Assembly (NCBI GenBank): GCA_037576195.1
Contig: CM075101.1
Coordinates: 21,204,001-21,268,000, forward strand
Direction: 5' to 3'
DNA from: Phytoseiulus persimilis
Lineage: Eukaryota > Arthropoda > Arachnida > Mesostigmata > Phytoseiidae
Length of the DNA stretch: 64,000 bases
Shown here: positions 38,901-57,880 of the stretch, one piece after another
How positions within the stretch are numbered: position 1 is the stretch's first letter
Layout of the letters: each line of letters begins with the position of its first letter
Program-made: the position numbers and the translations under genes
The notes under the pieces: generated by a model
What the model was told of the DNA's origin: nothing
Database searches by the model: none
What the model saw: only the letters and a program-made list of their open reading frames with translations

Positions 38901-41900
38901 TCGTCGCTGCTAGAGAGGAAGAAATACTCAGGAACAGCATCTGAGCGACTTTCAAGAGGGCTCCAGGAATATCAGTCTGGGAATCCTCCTCGAAGAACAA
39001 CCATCCGGCGTGTCATTGCTAGCTGGCCCGGCTGTCGAACGACTGAGGCAGTCCTCGTCGGAAAGCCCCAAATTGCACGGTTGGGGACTTTGCAGGGTGT
39101 CGATCGAATGATCCCGACAAGTTCCACTGCGGCTTTTCGGTGAACATACGACGTGATATTTCCCAAGTGTCAAGCCCTAAGCGGGTCCAGACACCGGTGA
39201 AGTTCACCCCAGAGGCACGGTTGGACGCCGGATTCGAAAACTTCTACTGGAACTCGCTACTGAGAACGGATCCCGAGCAAAGCGGGTCGAAGGAACCGGG
39301 CGACCCACGGTCGTCAGCGGTCCCGGCGTCGCCTCACGAACATCAGTGCCCAAAAAACCTGCCGCCCTCATTTCCCTGTACAGCGCGGTCTCTTCCAACT
39401 CCGAAACATTGATCGAATACACATCCCTAGCCGCAAGGGCCGGCTGACGGAATTTTACCTCCCACGCCGCTAGGAGGGCCGGGCCTGATTGTTGATGAGG
39501 TTTATCGGAGCTTTGGTTGAACTTCACCGAGGTTGAGCGGGAAACGGCGCAGGCTTATTCCGGGTGGCACAACAAAGAAACCTCGACATAGCTCCGAACG
39601 CATTTTAGGGCTTTAAGAGGGAAATGAGTCGGCAGGAAAGGAGCGGCGTTGTTCTCGCGGAATTCGGGTCAGTCGGAGCTCGTCGACATTTTTTTCCAGC
39701 TTGGTTTGGCAGGGATAAATATGAATCGAGTCTAGACAAAGAAAGAGGTCAACTGTTGCTGCAGGGTATTGTCTCGGTATGAAAAATGACTCCTATATGG
39801 AGCGAGTCGCACCGCGGTCGAGGCTGCTCGCCTGCTTTCAGGCTCACTTCGTTGGCCGCTCCCTCTAGCTTAGCCCTCGCCGTTCTTATGCAGCGACGAC
39901 AACAAAAGCTTCCTATCCCTGCATGAACGTCTGCATGGGTTTACCATTTATATTAAGCTCTCCTGGGTTTATGCTCGATTCAAGCCAAGATCAGCGGTTC
40001 GGGGTTGAGAAAGGGCTGCTGAATGATCAATGGTGATGCATCGCGGTGCCTCGATCGAAGCATCGTGTTTCCGCGATGCAACGTCTTTTAAGGTTTTCCG
40101 AGAATACTGGAAATATCGAAAGACGCGGAACTCTATCTCTCAATATTCGCCAGACGCAGCTGCGGAGGCGGCTGAAGCTGCGTTCTGCGGCGCAGATGCG
40201 CGTCGCGGTGCACTCCGAGCCAGCGAACCGAGAGACGCGCGTGTGATTCCTGATGTGTGAATGAGGACGGAATACCAAGTTGCAGCAACGCTTGCGAAGG
40301 CTGCCGAAGGGGCAACTCGCTCGCTTGCTAGCTCTTGCGCTCACCCGTCAGCCAGGTCGCCTCCTGAGCAGAGAGAAACGAACAGCTTGAGATCAGCCGG
40401 AAGAATCAGCAGACTGTAGGCAAAGAGTAGGCGAAATTCGTGCGTGGCCCACATGGAGGCCGAGAGCCAGCCCTCCGGTCGAAAGCCGGCCACCACAATA
40501 TTCGACCGAAGATGATGCCTCACCGCGGAGGCACCTTCATTGGAGAAAAATATGGCCGATGCAGCTGTGACAGTCGTGGAAGCAGACCCGGTGATTCTCA
40601 GGAAGTCCGCTGCCTCGATCCAAGAGCAAGCGCTCAACCGCTGGGACTCAGTTGCTCGGAATCGTTACTTGGCAAATCGCGAATCTGCTGGGCCAGTCGG
40701 AGGAACCTATCCGGCCGCTCAGGACACCGACCGTGAGATGTCACCGAGGACAAGGCGAGCCTACTAAGCTCATCTCGCATCGCCAAGGCTTTCAACCTCG
40801 AGATGTCACCCAGAGATCCCCGGTTAGCGGCTGAGATCCGATCGGCTGCGATGTCTGCGCTAATAAAGCGAACCGCCCAGGTCACTCACATCGAATTTTC
40901 TCATTCGCAGTGTTTGTACACGCGCCAATCGCTCAGGGTCGCCTCGAATTCACATAATTGGGAGGAGCCGATACAGCTGACGGCGCTCGGGGGGAGAGAG
41001 TTTTTAGGCGGTTGTCTCATCTAGAGCTCCTGAGATGAGGATCTCCCCGCTCGATCGCGTCGCTGTTGTGCTTCGGCATATGGCATCTCTGTACCAGTCC
41101 AGACAGAATCAGTCGACAGAGCTGGTCGGGATAGCCGGAATATAATAATCGAATCACCATGATTTGGCTTTATTCGATCGATATCGAGCATTACTGGGGG
41201 ACGCGGAACACGTAGCCCGTTGTGATTTCACGTGATCGCACAGTTCTGATTCCGTTCGACACCAAAACAGAGGTAGGGAGAAACGGAGGTTACTGTACCT
41301 GGTCGCTTCATTGAGCTTGTATTCCTCCATGAGCTCATTGAACTCCTTGCGTTGTTTCTCCTTGACGTCGTTGAAATGGTACTCCTTGTTTTCTTCGCAG
41401 ATTTTCTGAACTTCTTCGAAGTCTTGTGCATTCATGATCTCCTTCAAGCGTTGCTCAATTCTTTCTCGATTCTTCCTGACCTGCGAACAACTCCGTATCC
41501 TGAGTTTTCGCAAGTATAAAATCATCGCTCTCATGAAACTCCTAGAATCAATCGTTATGATTTCGGTAACGACGCTCGGCTCCAGCCATGCAGTTTGAGT
41601 CGATTGAGCCGTCGCACGTTTTCCCACATCGACTCGGGGACAGCTTCGCGATCAAAGCAGACGCGGAGGAGTTGAGCGGAGACGAAACATCGCCTCCAAT
41701 CGAGGAAGAATGGCAACACACCAGAAACCCCAGAGGAGGGCCGCGAGAGTTTCTAGAAAAAAGCCGAGCTGGAGCTTGGAGAGCGTTCACCAACCTGGAA
41801 CTTCCGTTTGCGGTTGTGATCGAGATCAGCCATCATGATTTTGTGGCAGCATTGATCAAGAATGCGGACAACAACCCGTGTGTTTCGTATTTCTTGATTG

Positions 41901-44900
41901 TACACGCGATGTGATCTGAAAGTTCGTGCCTCGACCGTTAGAAACTCCGACCATGATTCGACGTCAAATGAGTGCTCAATCCGAATTCCGCATATTTTCA
42001 GTGTGAACCAAGTATCGAAGTCGAGGGAGCTTGTGATCATAGGAACTGTTGACCACATGCGAAGAGCTCATACTCACTTTGGCACCATGGACATCTTCGC
42101 ACATCGGCTGAGAAAAGCCACATTGTTGGCGAAATCAGCGAACTGAGATCCTAATTTATTGTAGCGGACGACAAGATTGACAGTCTTCGTCTGGTAGGCC
42201 TGCTTGATCCTGGAGTTGGGGAGAAAATACCGTTCAATATTCTCGTCCGGATCGAACGCAGGCGCAGATGATAGGAACTGACAGAGACGACTTCGACATC
42301 TCCAACGAACGAGATCAGCAAAACCCTCGAGTGTCAGCGCTCACTGGTCGCGGGAGACACACCTTGAGATGTGAATCGCTGACCACTGATCTCATACATC
42401 CGATAGAGAACGAGCACCCAAAGACGTGCCATCTAGCAACCGAGCAGCCAGCCGTTCATCGGAGCACGCTCTACGTTGCTCGCACATCCCCCTCGGCCCC
42501 CTTGGTTCGTTTGTTTATACAACGAGTTTCGTTGAGGACTCTGCCAGCGGCGAAATCGACTTGCGGCAGCTCCTGTGGACAAACAAGACATGCCACAATA
42601 TTCTATCGGGTCCCCCCTGAGTTCGCTCCGGATGCGATTGTTCGGAGAGCATCGGCGACCAACTCCCCCGGTGATCCGAAATCCTGAATCAATCCATGGA
42701 ACCCTATTTTTTCGAGCCCCGGACCCCTCAAAGAGCCTCCTTCGCGTAGTCGGAGGTGTCTCGAGAGGGAACCACTCTGAGCTTGAGCGACCGGCTGAGT
42801 GTCCGCGGAAGGCATCGAACGAACAACTGAAAACAGCGTCAATGGGGGTCTGCGAGAGAGGGGTATCCCCTCCCACCACACGACGAACGCATCGAGTCCC
42901 AGTCAGCCGATCCGATCCACCTCGGGTCCGACACCGCGAACCCTCGACGTCCATGGGTCACAGAGTGCCTAGCACGTCCAGGGTGTTGAACGCATGCGGA
43001 TAGCACACTGGATCGCAGAAGGAATTTCACGAAAAATCTAGCTCTGAGCTGAGATTCTATGGCAACTAGGTCGGGAGTGGTAGATAACCGCTGCCCGCGG
43101 TTCAAGTCGACCACACGGTGGTACACGTCGAAAAAACAGACCGATCTGGTCATAGCTTCCATCGGTGATCGTACTGGAATTCCGGATCTGGGCTGCGTCG
43201 AGAAAGGTTGACGGCGTGCCAGTTCAGCCCTTTCCCTCACGGATTACAAGCAAACCTCCATTGTCGAGTTCCGACGGTGTCATCTGAGAACGAGCTTCCG
43301 CTCCGCATGCGCGCCTTGGAAACGTTCGAATTCACCCGCCTAATACAGTCCAATGTCTCTGTTTCGAATTCAGACACGTGTTCCACATGTGAAATGTTCA
43401 GATCCTCGCGAGGATTTCGACCCGCTAAAACAACAGCATCGAATATTTGGAGATGGTTCGCCGGATACGTCTAAGCTTCACATCAATCAAACAAAGAAAA
43501 GTTCCCTGAGCGAACATTTTCCCGCAACGTGGGCTGCGCTCGGAGACATGTTCCTCCGGCAAAATCCGGGCGGCGAAATCGCACGCAAAACCAGGCAGCG
43601 TATCCAATTCTGCGATCTCGACTGGATCTCGACGGCTCACCGCGTCGTTTCTCCGCCCATAGGCTCCGCCACACCTCGATTAAGCTAGGAGCGACAGCTT
43701 GACCCCAGTAAACTTGACGATTCAGGAGGGAAATACGCGTTGAACGTGACATGGACAGTTGAACACGCCTGTTAACGTCACAGATATCTCGTTTTGCGGA
43801 CAGGCTGCTTCGGACAGCCCGCCTAGCACTCTTCATCGACCACGAGCACTAAGTCCACAGACGAGCGTTTCCTTCAAGATTATGATCAGATCCATCCGAC
43901 ACGAAAAATTCAGCAGTGTTTCCATCTACCTTTCTCGTAGCTCCTTAGTGAGGCCTGCTTTACGAGGCGGCCGTCCATTCGGCTGTTCGGTCGCTCCAAT
44001 CGTTGTCGCCATGCTGCGTGTGTTCTCTCCGTTCGATGATGGTTTCAAGGACTAGTACGTACAGCAGAACACTCCCAACGGTCAGATGCCGTCGCTGTCG
44101 TCTTGTACGCGGACGATGGTACAGCAAACCTTGTTATTTTTCTGGAATAGCGGAACACAGTGAAACACTGCCGCCACGGTCCAAATGCTGCTGTTATGCG
44201 ATGTGCTGCTTCTGGCGTTCGATGTCGTCGGCTCAGTGTTTGGTCAACATAGTCGCCATCTCTAGACAACCGAATAGATTCATGGACCTACAGACGCCCG
44301 CTACCAGCAGCCAAACGTGGTGGTAGAAGAAAGAGTCGACGAGCAGACAGTCCACTCGCCATCGAGCGGCCGACTGCGGTAGATGGGATTTCCAGATTCA
44401 GTCACGGCCAGTGACTCATGGGCTTGCGAAGCGCGGGCTGTGACGTCGAAGATTCTGGAGGGTGGCAGATTTCGCGCGGGGCAGCGGAGTTGGAACCGAC
44501 AGCCTTCCATAGTATCGGCTACGAAATTCGTTACTGTGACGTCTCGAATGCTGAGCGAGGAGTAGGCGCTGGAAAGAATACAGGGCCAGCAGCATCAGTC
44601 GGCTACCGGTGGATCCATCGAATACAAGCAGGGTCAGGATCTGGTCGATGCTGAACCCCTTCCTATCCCGCTCTCCGTGTTCATAAAGTTCTCCATTTCG
44701 TTTCGCTCTCGAAACTCCGCAGGGCCACGAGCGCGATTGGGCAGCGCATCGGTGGCGCCTGATGGATCGGGTCACAGGCTAAATAACCCGACTTGAAAGT
44801 TCCAATGGCAGCGCAGTGTTTTCAATGGTAGCGAAGCATGTGAACATATTGGGGGCTGTTCCGAAGAGAGGAAGCCTTATTTCGTTTCTCGTTGAATGTG

Positions 44901-46426
44901 CGATGCGTAGATTTTAGCGACGAACACTGGACCACGTCGAAGTCGCTAGCTTGTGAATGAAAGCTTAAAATTTGTTTTTTTTTTGTCGAGGCTCACCAAC
45001 CGCCTCCCTGATTTCTGACTCGTGAAGCCGTTACCTCGTCAATCGCTGTGCCCGTCACGGGTGATTCACTTGAAAGCTACCGGTCCTCTTGGGATGCGGC
45101 TTCGAAGGGCTTAGTTTAGGCGACCCGAGGAGCGCGGCGGAATGAGGCGTGGATAGACGCTCGACGACATCGGTCGGGAGTAAGTCTCTTGATGTCAATT
45201 CTATTGTTCCGAAGAATTTCAGCTATCGAATCCAAATCATTGACTTCGTGAGCCATCTGAATCTTATCATCTAGTTTTTTTTCCATCATATCTCTCGCGA
45301 AACTGACAGAGTCACTACTTCGTACGTTTTTTTTTTTTTTCGCTGAACCTCTCAGCCAGCCCTCAGGAGTGCACCGGAATCACATAAAGTATTGCTTCAG
45401 CAACACTCCCTATCGCCTCGCAAATCCCATTGCGGGCGGTGGGCTTGGGTCTTAAGATGGTTCAGATTCAATTCCGATATAAATTAAATCCTCTTTTTAC
45501 CACATAAGAAAGATTTCTGTCCCGCAATTGCTAGCTTAGCGTGGCACCCAGTGTTGGTTTATGCCACCCGGCCAGCGAGCGGGTTACTTCGTACGCTTTG
45601 GAATATTATGAGGGAGGTCGAGCCCGGAAACTTGTAAACGAGGCTTTCTTACGAACAGAATCACATAATACCTGGGCAAACAACGATATTTGGCGTCGAG
45701 TACAGGAAAGAAACATTCGTTGGGAGAGCCCATGGACATGGCCGTCCCAGCAGAATGAATGACCACGAGGCGGACAGTGAGGCCGGTCGAGCATGTATCT
45801 GTCCAATACGTTTAACGCAGCACAGAGTGATGCTTGAGATAAGGAGCTAGCCTGCTATGGCTCGTATTTCAAGCTCATCACCTGAAGCTCTCCGTGTGAG
45901 ACGACGGCCGCGCGAGCAAAATATTCCATTAGTTATCCTCTCTAGTTGTGACTCTGGAAGCCCTCCTCGCCGCCATCGTGGACGATCGCGCGTTCCGTCC
46001 TGCAGGTCTGAAGTTTGGGTGAGGGAAAGGGAGCCTGGGTTACTCGAGCTGTGAACGGGGCCGAAGGGACTCACGATTGCATCTCGCTTTCTCTGAATTG
46101 CAGCGAGCTTCGAGTACAAATCACCAGCTTACGTTATCGACACCGACTACAAGAACTATGCTGTTATTTGGGCTTGTCAGAACAATCTCATCAATGGCTT
46201 CATGCGTCGAGGTAAGCCCTTTTATGCCGCCGTGACGACTGTATTTGAAGCTTCTTCGTCGGACATCCAAATAGCTCACATTATCGATCTCACAGAGAAC
46301 ATCTGGATATTATCGAGGAATAAAGTCCTCGACGGTACGATCAAACGTGCTCTCAGCGAAAGACTTCGGGGGAAAACCTACGCCACATACTTCCTAATGC
46401 CGACCGACCAAACCAACTGTAAATGA
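29987..46426 (+). CDS. Apolipoprotein D-like lipocalin
   Basis: Five exons are 29987-30106, 31210-31346, 35143-35216, 46104-46211 and 46296-46426 (stop TGA). All four GT-AG junctions are in phase and the product is exactly 189 aa, the size of ApoD. A signal peptide (MRHLGTVLLLSGF and on) precedes GLCPTQLKAIEDFD. The first lipocalin block is FMGTWFEVQRTP (canonical G-x-W). The third strand region is GFSIEGEILTNVQGPYSIHM. The second block is PAYVIDTDYKNYAVIWACQN (canonical TDY). The last block is ENIWILSRNKVLD, and the protein ends DQTNCK. Four Cys (26, 61, and two in the C-terminal third) fit the two disulphides of ApoD. It is a secreted carrier of small hydrophobic ligands by family. Intron 2 is 3796 nt and intron 3 is 10,887 nt; both contain other genes. 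An AATAAA lies about 250 nt after the stop. Confidence 0.93.
32108..33894 (+). CDS. Lysine-rich, probably secreted protein nested in lipocalin intron 2
   Basis: Best exons are 32108-32201 (start MLCLELTQSLC, hydrophobic leader GQLIILATCLGAFSA), 32382-32437 (ALIITAESREGFDRFLDQ) and 32547-33208. The large third exon codes 220 residues. It begins PVFLFTDEQSDNIRNSSSED, becomes strongly basic (ARKRQRRNRRKNKE and runs of KKKK), and ends VTNVAKGIVQTVQKFGTDI. Two further exon-like blocks follow: 33262-33398 (EMHTIEEIQLRLKNDVF) and 33727-33894 (FRKNVHSFARRTRKAF, stop TGA). Both are amphipathic and clearly coding-like. The strongest donors (GC|gtaggt at 33208 and AA|gtgagt at 33398) are each one nucleotide out of phase with the next block, so the 3' half of the model is unresolved. 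Exon 1 and its donor (gtcggc) are also weak. I recognise no family. It is same-strand and inside intron 2 of the lipocalin gene. Confidence 0.6.
34107..34250 (+). CDS. Exon-like ORF inside lipocalin intron 2
   Basis: After a good acceptor (GAGCTGCAG) an open frame codes YKNDADDAYGNFFREAYTAE and then LNIMRNRLPLVLKFF, ending at TAG. Composition is helical and protein-like. It could be a further exon of the lysine-rich gene just upstream, but I found no in-phase donor linking the two. A second small frame at about 34,315-34,377 (TFREYTVVGGNAQSNLVEKM) may continue it. Confidence 0.35.
   Translation, partial: YKNDADDAYGNFFREAYTAELNIMRNRLPLVLKFFRFSSIRSGEGRS
34251..35142. other. Rest of lipocalin intron 2, nothing certain
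   Basis: Apart from the small frame near 34,315-34,377, I see no coding structure. A pyrimidine-rich tract (TTTTTTCCTTCACAG) at the end is the acceptor of lipocalin exon 3. Confidence 0.5.
35217..38404. other. 5' part of lipocalin intron 3, no gene seen
   Basis: Isolated ORFs occur on both strands, the longest being 167 codons on the minus strand at 36431-36934 and 171 codons on the minus strand at 37335-37850. They overlap frames on the other strand and have no recognisable motifs. A short tandem AGTC/AGTT tract lies at 37322-37345. Confidence 0.45.
38405..38846 (-). CDS. Ala/Pro-rich repeat protein, last exon
   Basis: The minus-strand exon starts after a clean acceptor (GGAATTTCAG) in phase 2 and runs 146 codons to TAA. 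It opens with a basic, polar segment (RPDSRRGRGANSSDQGSETG). Next come about five units of an 8-residue repeat, AAPQAAST or AAPKAAST, which grade into shorter APKAAP, APPAAP and APLAAP units. The end is Lys/Ser-rich (KSQAKAQRGAPRAPKESGTE, then VGKDVAEVASTSEK). The DNA repeat is a 24-nt unit. The composition resembles histone H1-like tails or disordered linker regions, but no folded domain is seen. Upstream exons were not found; a coding-like minus frame at 39,200-39,480 (SELEETALYREMRAAG) is a candidate. It lies antisense inside lipocalin intron 3. Confidence 0.65.
38610..38750. repeat. 24-nt tandem repeat within the Ala/Pro-rich exon
   Basis: On the plus strand GGAGCGGCTGTGGAAGCGGC followed by CTGA or CTTA recurs about five times with a 24-nt period, then shortens to 12-18 nt units toward 38570. 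It encodes the AAPQAAST-type units on the minus strand, so copy number may vary between individuals. Confidence 0.8.
40345..40637 (-). CDS. Exon-like ORF with hydrophobic segment
   Basis: This minus-strand frame of about 97 codons ends at a good donor (GACGG|gtgagc). It contains NEGASAVRHHLRSNIVVAGF and a hydrophobic stretch LLFAYSLLILPADLKLFVSL that could be a membrane helix. A second minus frame just upstream (40,640-40,860, with MRDELSRLALSSVTSHGR and RFLRLAQQIRDLPSNDSEQL) may belong to it in another phase. A chemoreceptor-like membrane protein is conceivable, but no signature motif is present. Confidence 0.25.
41169..41174 (-). terminator. Poly(A) signal AATAAA (minus strand)
   Basis: TTTATT on the plus strand reads AATAAA on the minus strand, 17 nt past the stop of the orphan charged-protein gene. 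Confidence 0.6.
41191..42277 (-). CDS. Orphan charged helical protein, four 3' exons
   Basis: Minus-strand exons are 42277-42078, 41915-41795, 41480-41299 and 41245-41191 (stop TAA). The three GT-AG junctions keep frame and give 185 residues. The first exon codes PAFDPDENIERYFLPNSRIK and LVVRYNKLGSQFADFANNVA. The second has RNTRVVVRILDQCCHKIMMA. The third is a long charged helix (NRERIEQRLKEIMNAQDFEE, then EKQRKEFNELMEEYKLNEAT). The tail is REITTGYVFRVPQ. An AATAAA follows the stop. The start is missing: a short hydrophobic ATG frame at 42432 (MARLWVLVLYRMYE) could be a signal peptide, but no phase-0 donor joins it. I recognise no family. The charged helix suggests a structural or binding role. 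The gene is antisense inside lipocalin intron 3. Confidence 0.7.
42433..44232. other. Part of lipocalin intron 3, nothing certain
   Basis: Dense overlapping ORFs occur on both strands, such as 42575-43003 plus and 42433-42954 minus, with no family resemblance. A plus frame at 43353-43688 (with PATWAALGDMFLRQNPGGEI) looks mildly protein-like but has no ATG-to-splice context I can support. Confidence 0.4.
44233..44373 (-). CDS. Terminal exon-like ORF, hydrophobic
   Basis: After an acceptor (ATCTACCGCAG) this minus-strand frame codes 46 residues to TGA. It contains the hydrophobic run LLVDSFFYHHVWLLVAGVCR and then SMNLFGCLEMATMLTKH. It could be the last membrane helix of a multi-pass protein. 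A further minus frame at 44,560-44,660 (FSIDQILTLLVFDGSTGSRL) may be an upstream exon. Nothing identifies the family. Confidence 0.3.
   Translation of the reverse strand, partial: SAARWRVDCLLVDSFFYHHVWLLVAGVCRSMNLFGCLEMATMLTKH
44777..46103. other. 3' part of lipocalin intron 3, nothing seen
   Basis: No splice-consistent frames were found. A T14 run is at 45327-45340. The last 30 nt are pyrimidine-rich and end in the acceptor TTGCAG of lipocalin exon 4. Confidence 0.55.
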
Positions 46427-46676
46427 TTCCGGGCTCTTCGTTATTTATCCTCCGAAAAATCATTCTCATCCGATCTGGCAGTTTGCCGATGTTTGTGTCA
46501 TCTTTGCTCACATAATATATATTCATCGTTGTTCGACGTTCTCGCTCTGAGCCGTGAGTTTATTCGTCTCCCACAAGTGTCTCTGGCGCCTGGAGCGTCA
46601 CGGAATATGTAGCCGCAGTGTTCCAACATGAATTTATCAAAATGTCCAACAAAGTCGGGTTTCAAGAAGAATACCA

Positions 46677-46682
46677 AATAAA
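46677..46682 (+). terminator. Poly(A) signal of the lipocalin gene
   Basis: AATAAA lies about 250 nt after the lipocalin stop codon and is the first such hexamer on this strand past it. Confidence 0.7.
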
Positions 46683-46921
46683 ACAGCGTTTCCCGTTGAT
46701 AACGTCTTCTTATTTTTCAATCATCAATACCTCCTTTCGCGGAGCGGAAATCGGGAGAATCACTGCACAAGTGCTCACAAAAAGGACGAAGTACCCGCTG
46801 GGGCTTCGAGAACAGCGTGAGACGAGAGGGTCAGAGCACAAGTATGTTCTGTGGGCTATACAATTGATATTTGGTTTGAGGGACAGGAAGTCTCGATGCA
46901 GACTGTGGCCGCACCGATGAG

Positions 46922-47025
46922 AGCATCTGACATCAATGGACACGAATCTCAAGCGTCTCTTCGGGCATCGTTACGAAGGGCACTGTACCACATTTCCTTT
47001 CTTCGCCGACCGCACCTGCAAATAG
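46922..47025 (+). pseudogene. Second copy of the lipocalin terminal exon
   Basis: This frame reads EHLTSMDTNLKRLFGHRYEG, then HCTTFPFFADRTCK and TAG. It aligns with the real last exon: MDTNLKRLFG with LDGTIKRALS, and the ending ADRTCK with TDQTNCK. Both begin with AG after an acceptor, so it would splice in phase onto lipocalin exon 4 (G|AG = Glu). It lies about 500 nt after the real last exon and beyond its poly(A) signal. The WILSR block is missing and the acceptor has no pyrimidine tract. Just upstream, KYVLWAIQLIFGL faintly resembles the exon 4 segment YAVIWACQNNLINGF. It may be an alternative last exon or a decayed tandem duplicate of the gene's 3' end. Confidence 0.5.
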
Positions 47026-48801
47026 CACCGAGAATAATTGGATCAATTCTTCCCGCCGTCGGATGACGAGCAAAGATTAACACAGTTTCTCGCGATGCGA
47101 CTCTTTGACTGGAGACAGCAATGGTCTTTGGCAGTCCTCTCTGCTTCGAGTCTAGTTCCTAGGTCGACCGATACTTGCCTGAGCTTCGAAGGAATCCTTG
47201 TATGTCTTCCGCCTTCTTGACGAGATCTTTCCAGGAGATTAAAAATCACTTGTTTCTCGCGTGGCCGCCGCGAACGCTGGTCGAAGACTTCGACAGCTTT
47301 GAGGACTTGACACTCGAATCCGATGACTCCCGTGGGCGGGCAAAGATCCTCTGAAGGGAAGGAACAAACATATAACTAGCTCGGACCTCGGAACGACGTC
47401 AGCGTATATCTTCGTAGGGGGTGATGAACGATCAGGAGCTTTGGGCGACCGGGAAAGCAAGCGGTATCCTGAACCGATTCCGACGTCGCTTCTACTCGTC
47501 GGTGGCGCAATCATTCATTTCCCCCGAACGTTCTCCGCCTTCTTGGTCTCCGAGGGATTCTCTCGCTCTCAGTCACAAACTGAATTTCCAGATTCGGAGC
47601 CTCCGTTTAAACCCCTGCGGTCCGGAAGTTGTTTCGAATGACCTCGGTTGTTCCGAGACCCGAGATCATTCCTAAAACGGCCCGGCGTATCATTCTATCG
47701 CTTGGGCGAATCGCGAGACGTTTTCAATTATTCGCCCCCCGTCTCGAAACCAGAGGGAGAATTGAAGAACCTGAGCTGGCCTGCCAACTCGGAGCTTCGG
47801 AGGAGGCCGAGAATAAACAGACACATCGTCTGTCTCGGGTTTGGCTTCGGAAGCAGCTCTCTCCCTACCCCGCCGGAACGGCTTCTGTAGACTTGAGCCG
47901 AAGATAGAAATGAGCCTGGTGTTGTAGACTCTCAGACGAATTTCCCATTCCCCAGGCAGCGAGCCGAATACTCGGTGTGGCCAGAGCTCAGAGATGGCTC
48001 CGTCATGATAACGTGACGCCGCCCAGTCCCCCCGGTTGGCCATGCCCGTCGCTCGTTGAGTGTTCCTGACTCTTTCCAGTTTTCAGTTTGGGGAAACAAT
48101 CCTCCAACAATGATGATGAATAGGTTCCGTCATTGTGGGGATACCGCCATGATACGTCGAAATATCTCGATTCCCCACTGTTCCAGGGAGATCGGTATCA
48201 ACCGGCGAATGACTGAATCGGATGTCGCTCTCCGCGCGCGTCAGCAGTTTCGATTTCCTCATCAACCCTCCGCATCGCAAACCAACCCTGCCTCTGAATG
48301 AGTTCGTTGGTCATTTTGTCTGCCACCGGACTGAGTGGCCGTCGTCCGGCGGCCGTCCGGACTCCCCCTGAATGAGCTATTTAGCCTCAGGCGAGCGAAA
48401 TAAAAGAGAGACACCACGTCAAACGGACCCGGAGGTTCTCCAATCGTGCGACAAATCAGGCAGCGAAGCAGGCATAAGCTCGGTCGGAGCTTTGATATCT
48501 CTGCGTGCAATATTCAGCGGCGTTCCCCATGTGTGCATGTGCAAAGCAGCTGTGTCAAACGTCGCTTTGGTCAAAACGTCAACCCTTGGCGACCGCAGGA
48601 AACAACTGCGTTCTCCAAGCCTCCTCCCGTTTCAGATTGCTTGATGGTGCGTTGTGCGTTAAAGACGATCACACAAGCGTTTCGGAGGAAACGGAGAAGA
48701 AGAGAGCCGATTCGCGAGCTGCGCGCTCTCTCTCCTGCTTCTGCGGCTTTGTTTACTTACATTGCGCAGGAATCAGTGCTTTGTTTTTCATTCAGCGGGG
48801 C
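47026..48801. other. Intergenic, no supportable gene
   Basis: This separates the lipocalin exon copy (plus) from the 3' end of the adhesion GPCR gene (minus). Plus-strand frames at 47,441-47,641 and 47,648-47,890 share a frame with one stop between them, but have no known domain. Confidence 0.45.
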
Positions 48802-57299
<8,498 letters not shown>

Positions 57300-57754
57300 T
57301 TCATCCACCGCTCCCTATTCGCTGTGTGGAGTCAAACAGCTTCTCGGAACCATCCGACTAGCTACACTTCCTCTCGGCCCGGATGGGAAACTCTAGCAGT
57401 GAGAAAGTCATGACGTCCACAAACGGAGCGCGTTCACGAGATGAATTTCAAATGGAAAATGTCGCTCCTCCCATTTTTTCCCATCGCTTCCGCTCTCTTC
57501 CTGTTTGCGATTCGAATCGTTCTGATTCAGACGCAAAAACGCTGATCTCACCTTTACTGGTGCTGATGCTGCTATAATACACCGATGATTTTGGCACGTC
57601 AGCCTGGAAGCGTTCAGAAACGCAGACAAAGCTCAGATGGCGTGGACACAGGTCCGTTTCAGAGCTATCGAGGAAACACCGGTCGCCGGACCTGGATCGA
57701 AACAAAACGAGTTCAAGCTTCTGCGTCTCCCGCATCCTCGGAAATCCGACACGA

Positions 57755-57880
57755 TCAGCGACTCATCACTGAGTGATGCGTGTCAGTCACGTACAGGGGT
57801 CCCACGAGCTCGGGCCTCCGGCCATCGAACCAGGTGAACTGCATGTCCGGGAAGTAATTCTTGAAACATTCCTTTTCTTC
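57755..57880 (-). CDS. Exon-like ORF upstream of the GPCR gene
   Basis: After a good acceptor (TTTCGGTTCCAG) the minus-strand frame codes EEKECFKNYFPDMQFTWFDG, then RRPELVGPLYVTDTHHSVMS and a TGA. A possible donor (CCT|gtacgt) lies inside. The composition is protein-like and slightly resembles the start of a secreted domain. It sits 450 nt upstream of the GPCR signal-peptide exon on the same strand, so it may be an exon of a separate upstream gene. No family was assigned. Confidence 0.33.
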   Translation of the reverse strand, partial: EEKECFKNYFPDMQFTWFDGRRPELVGPLYVTDTHHSVMSR

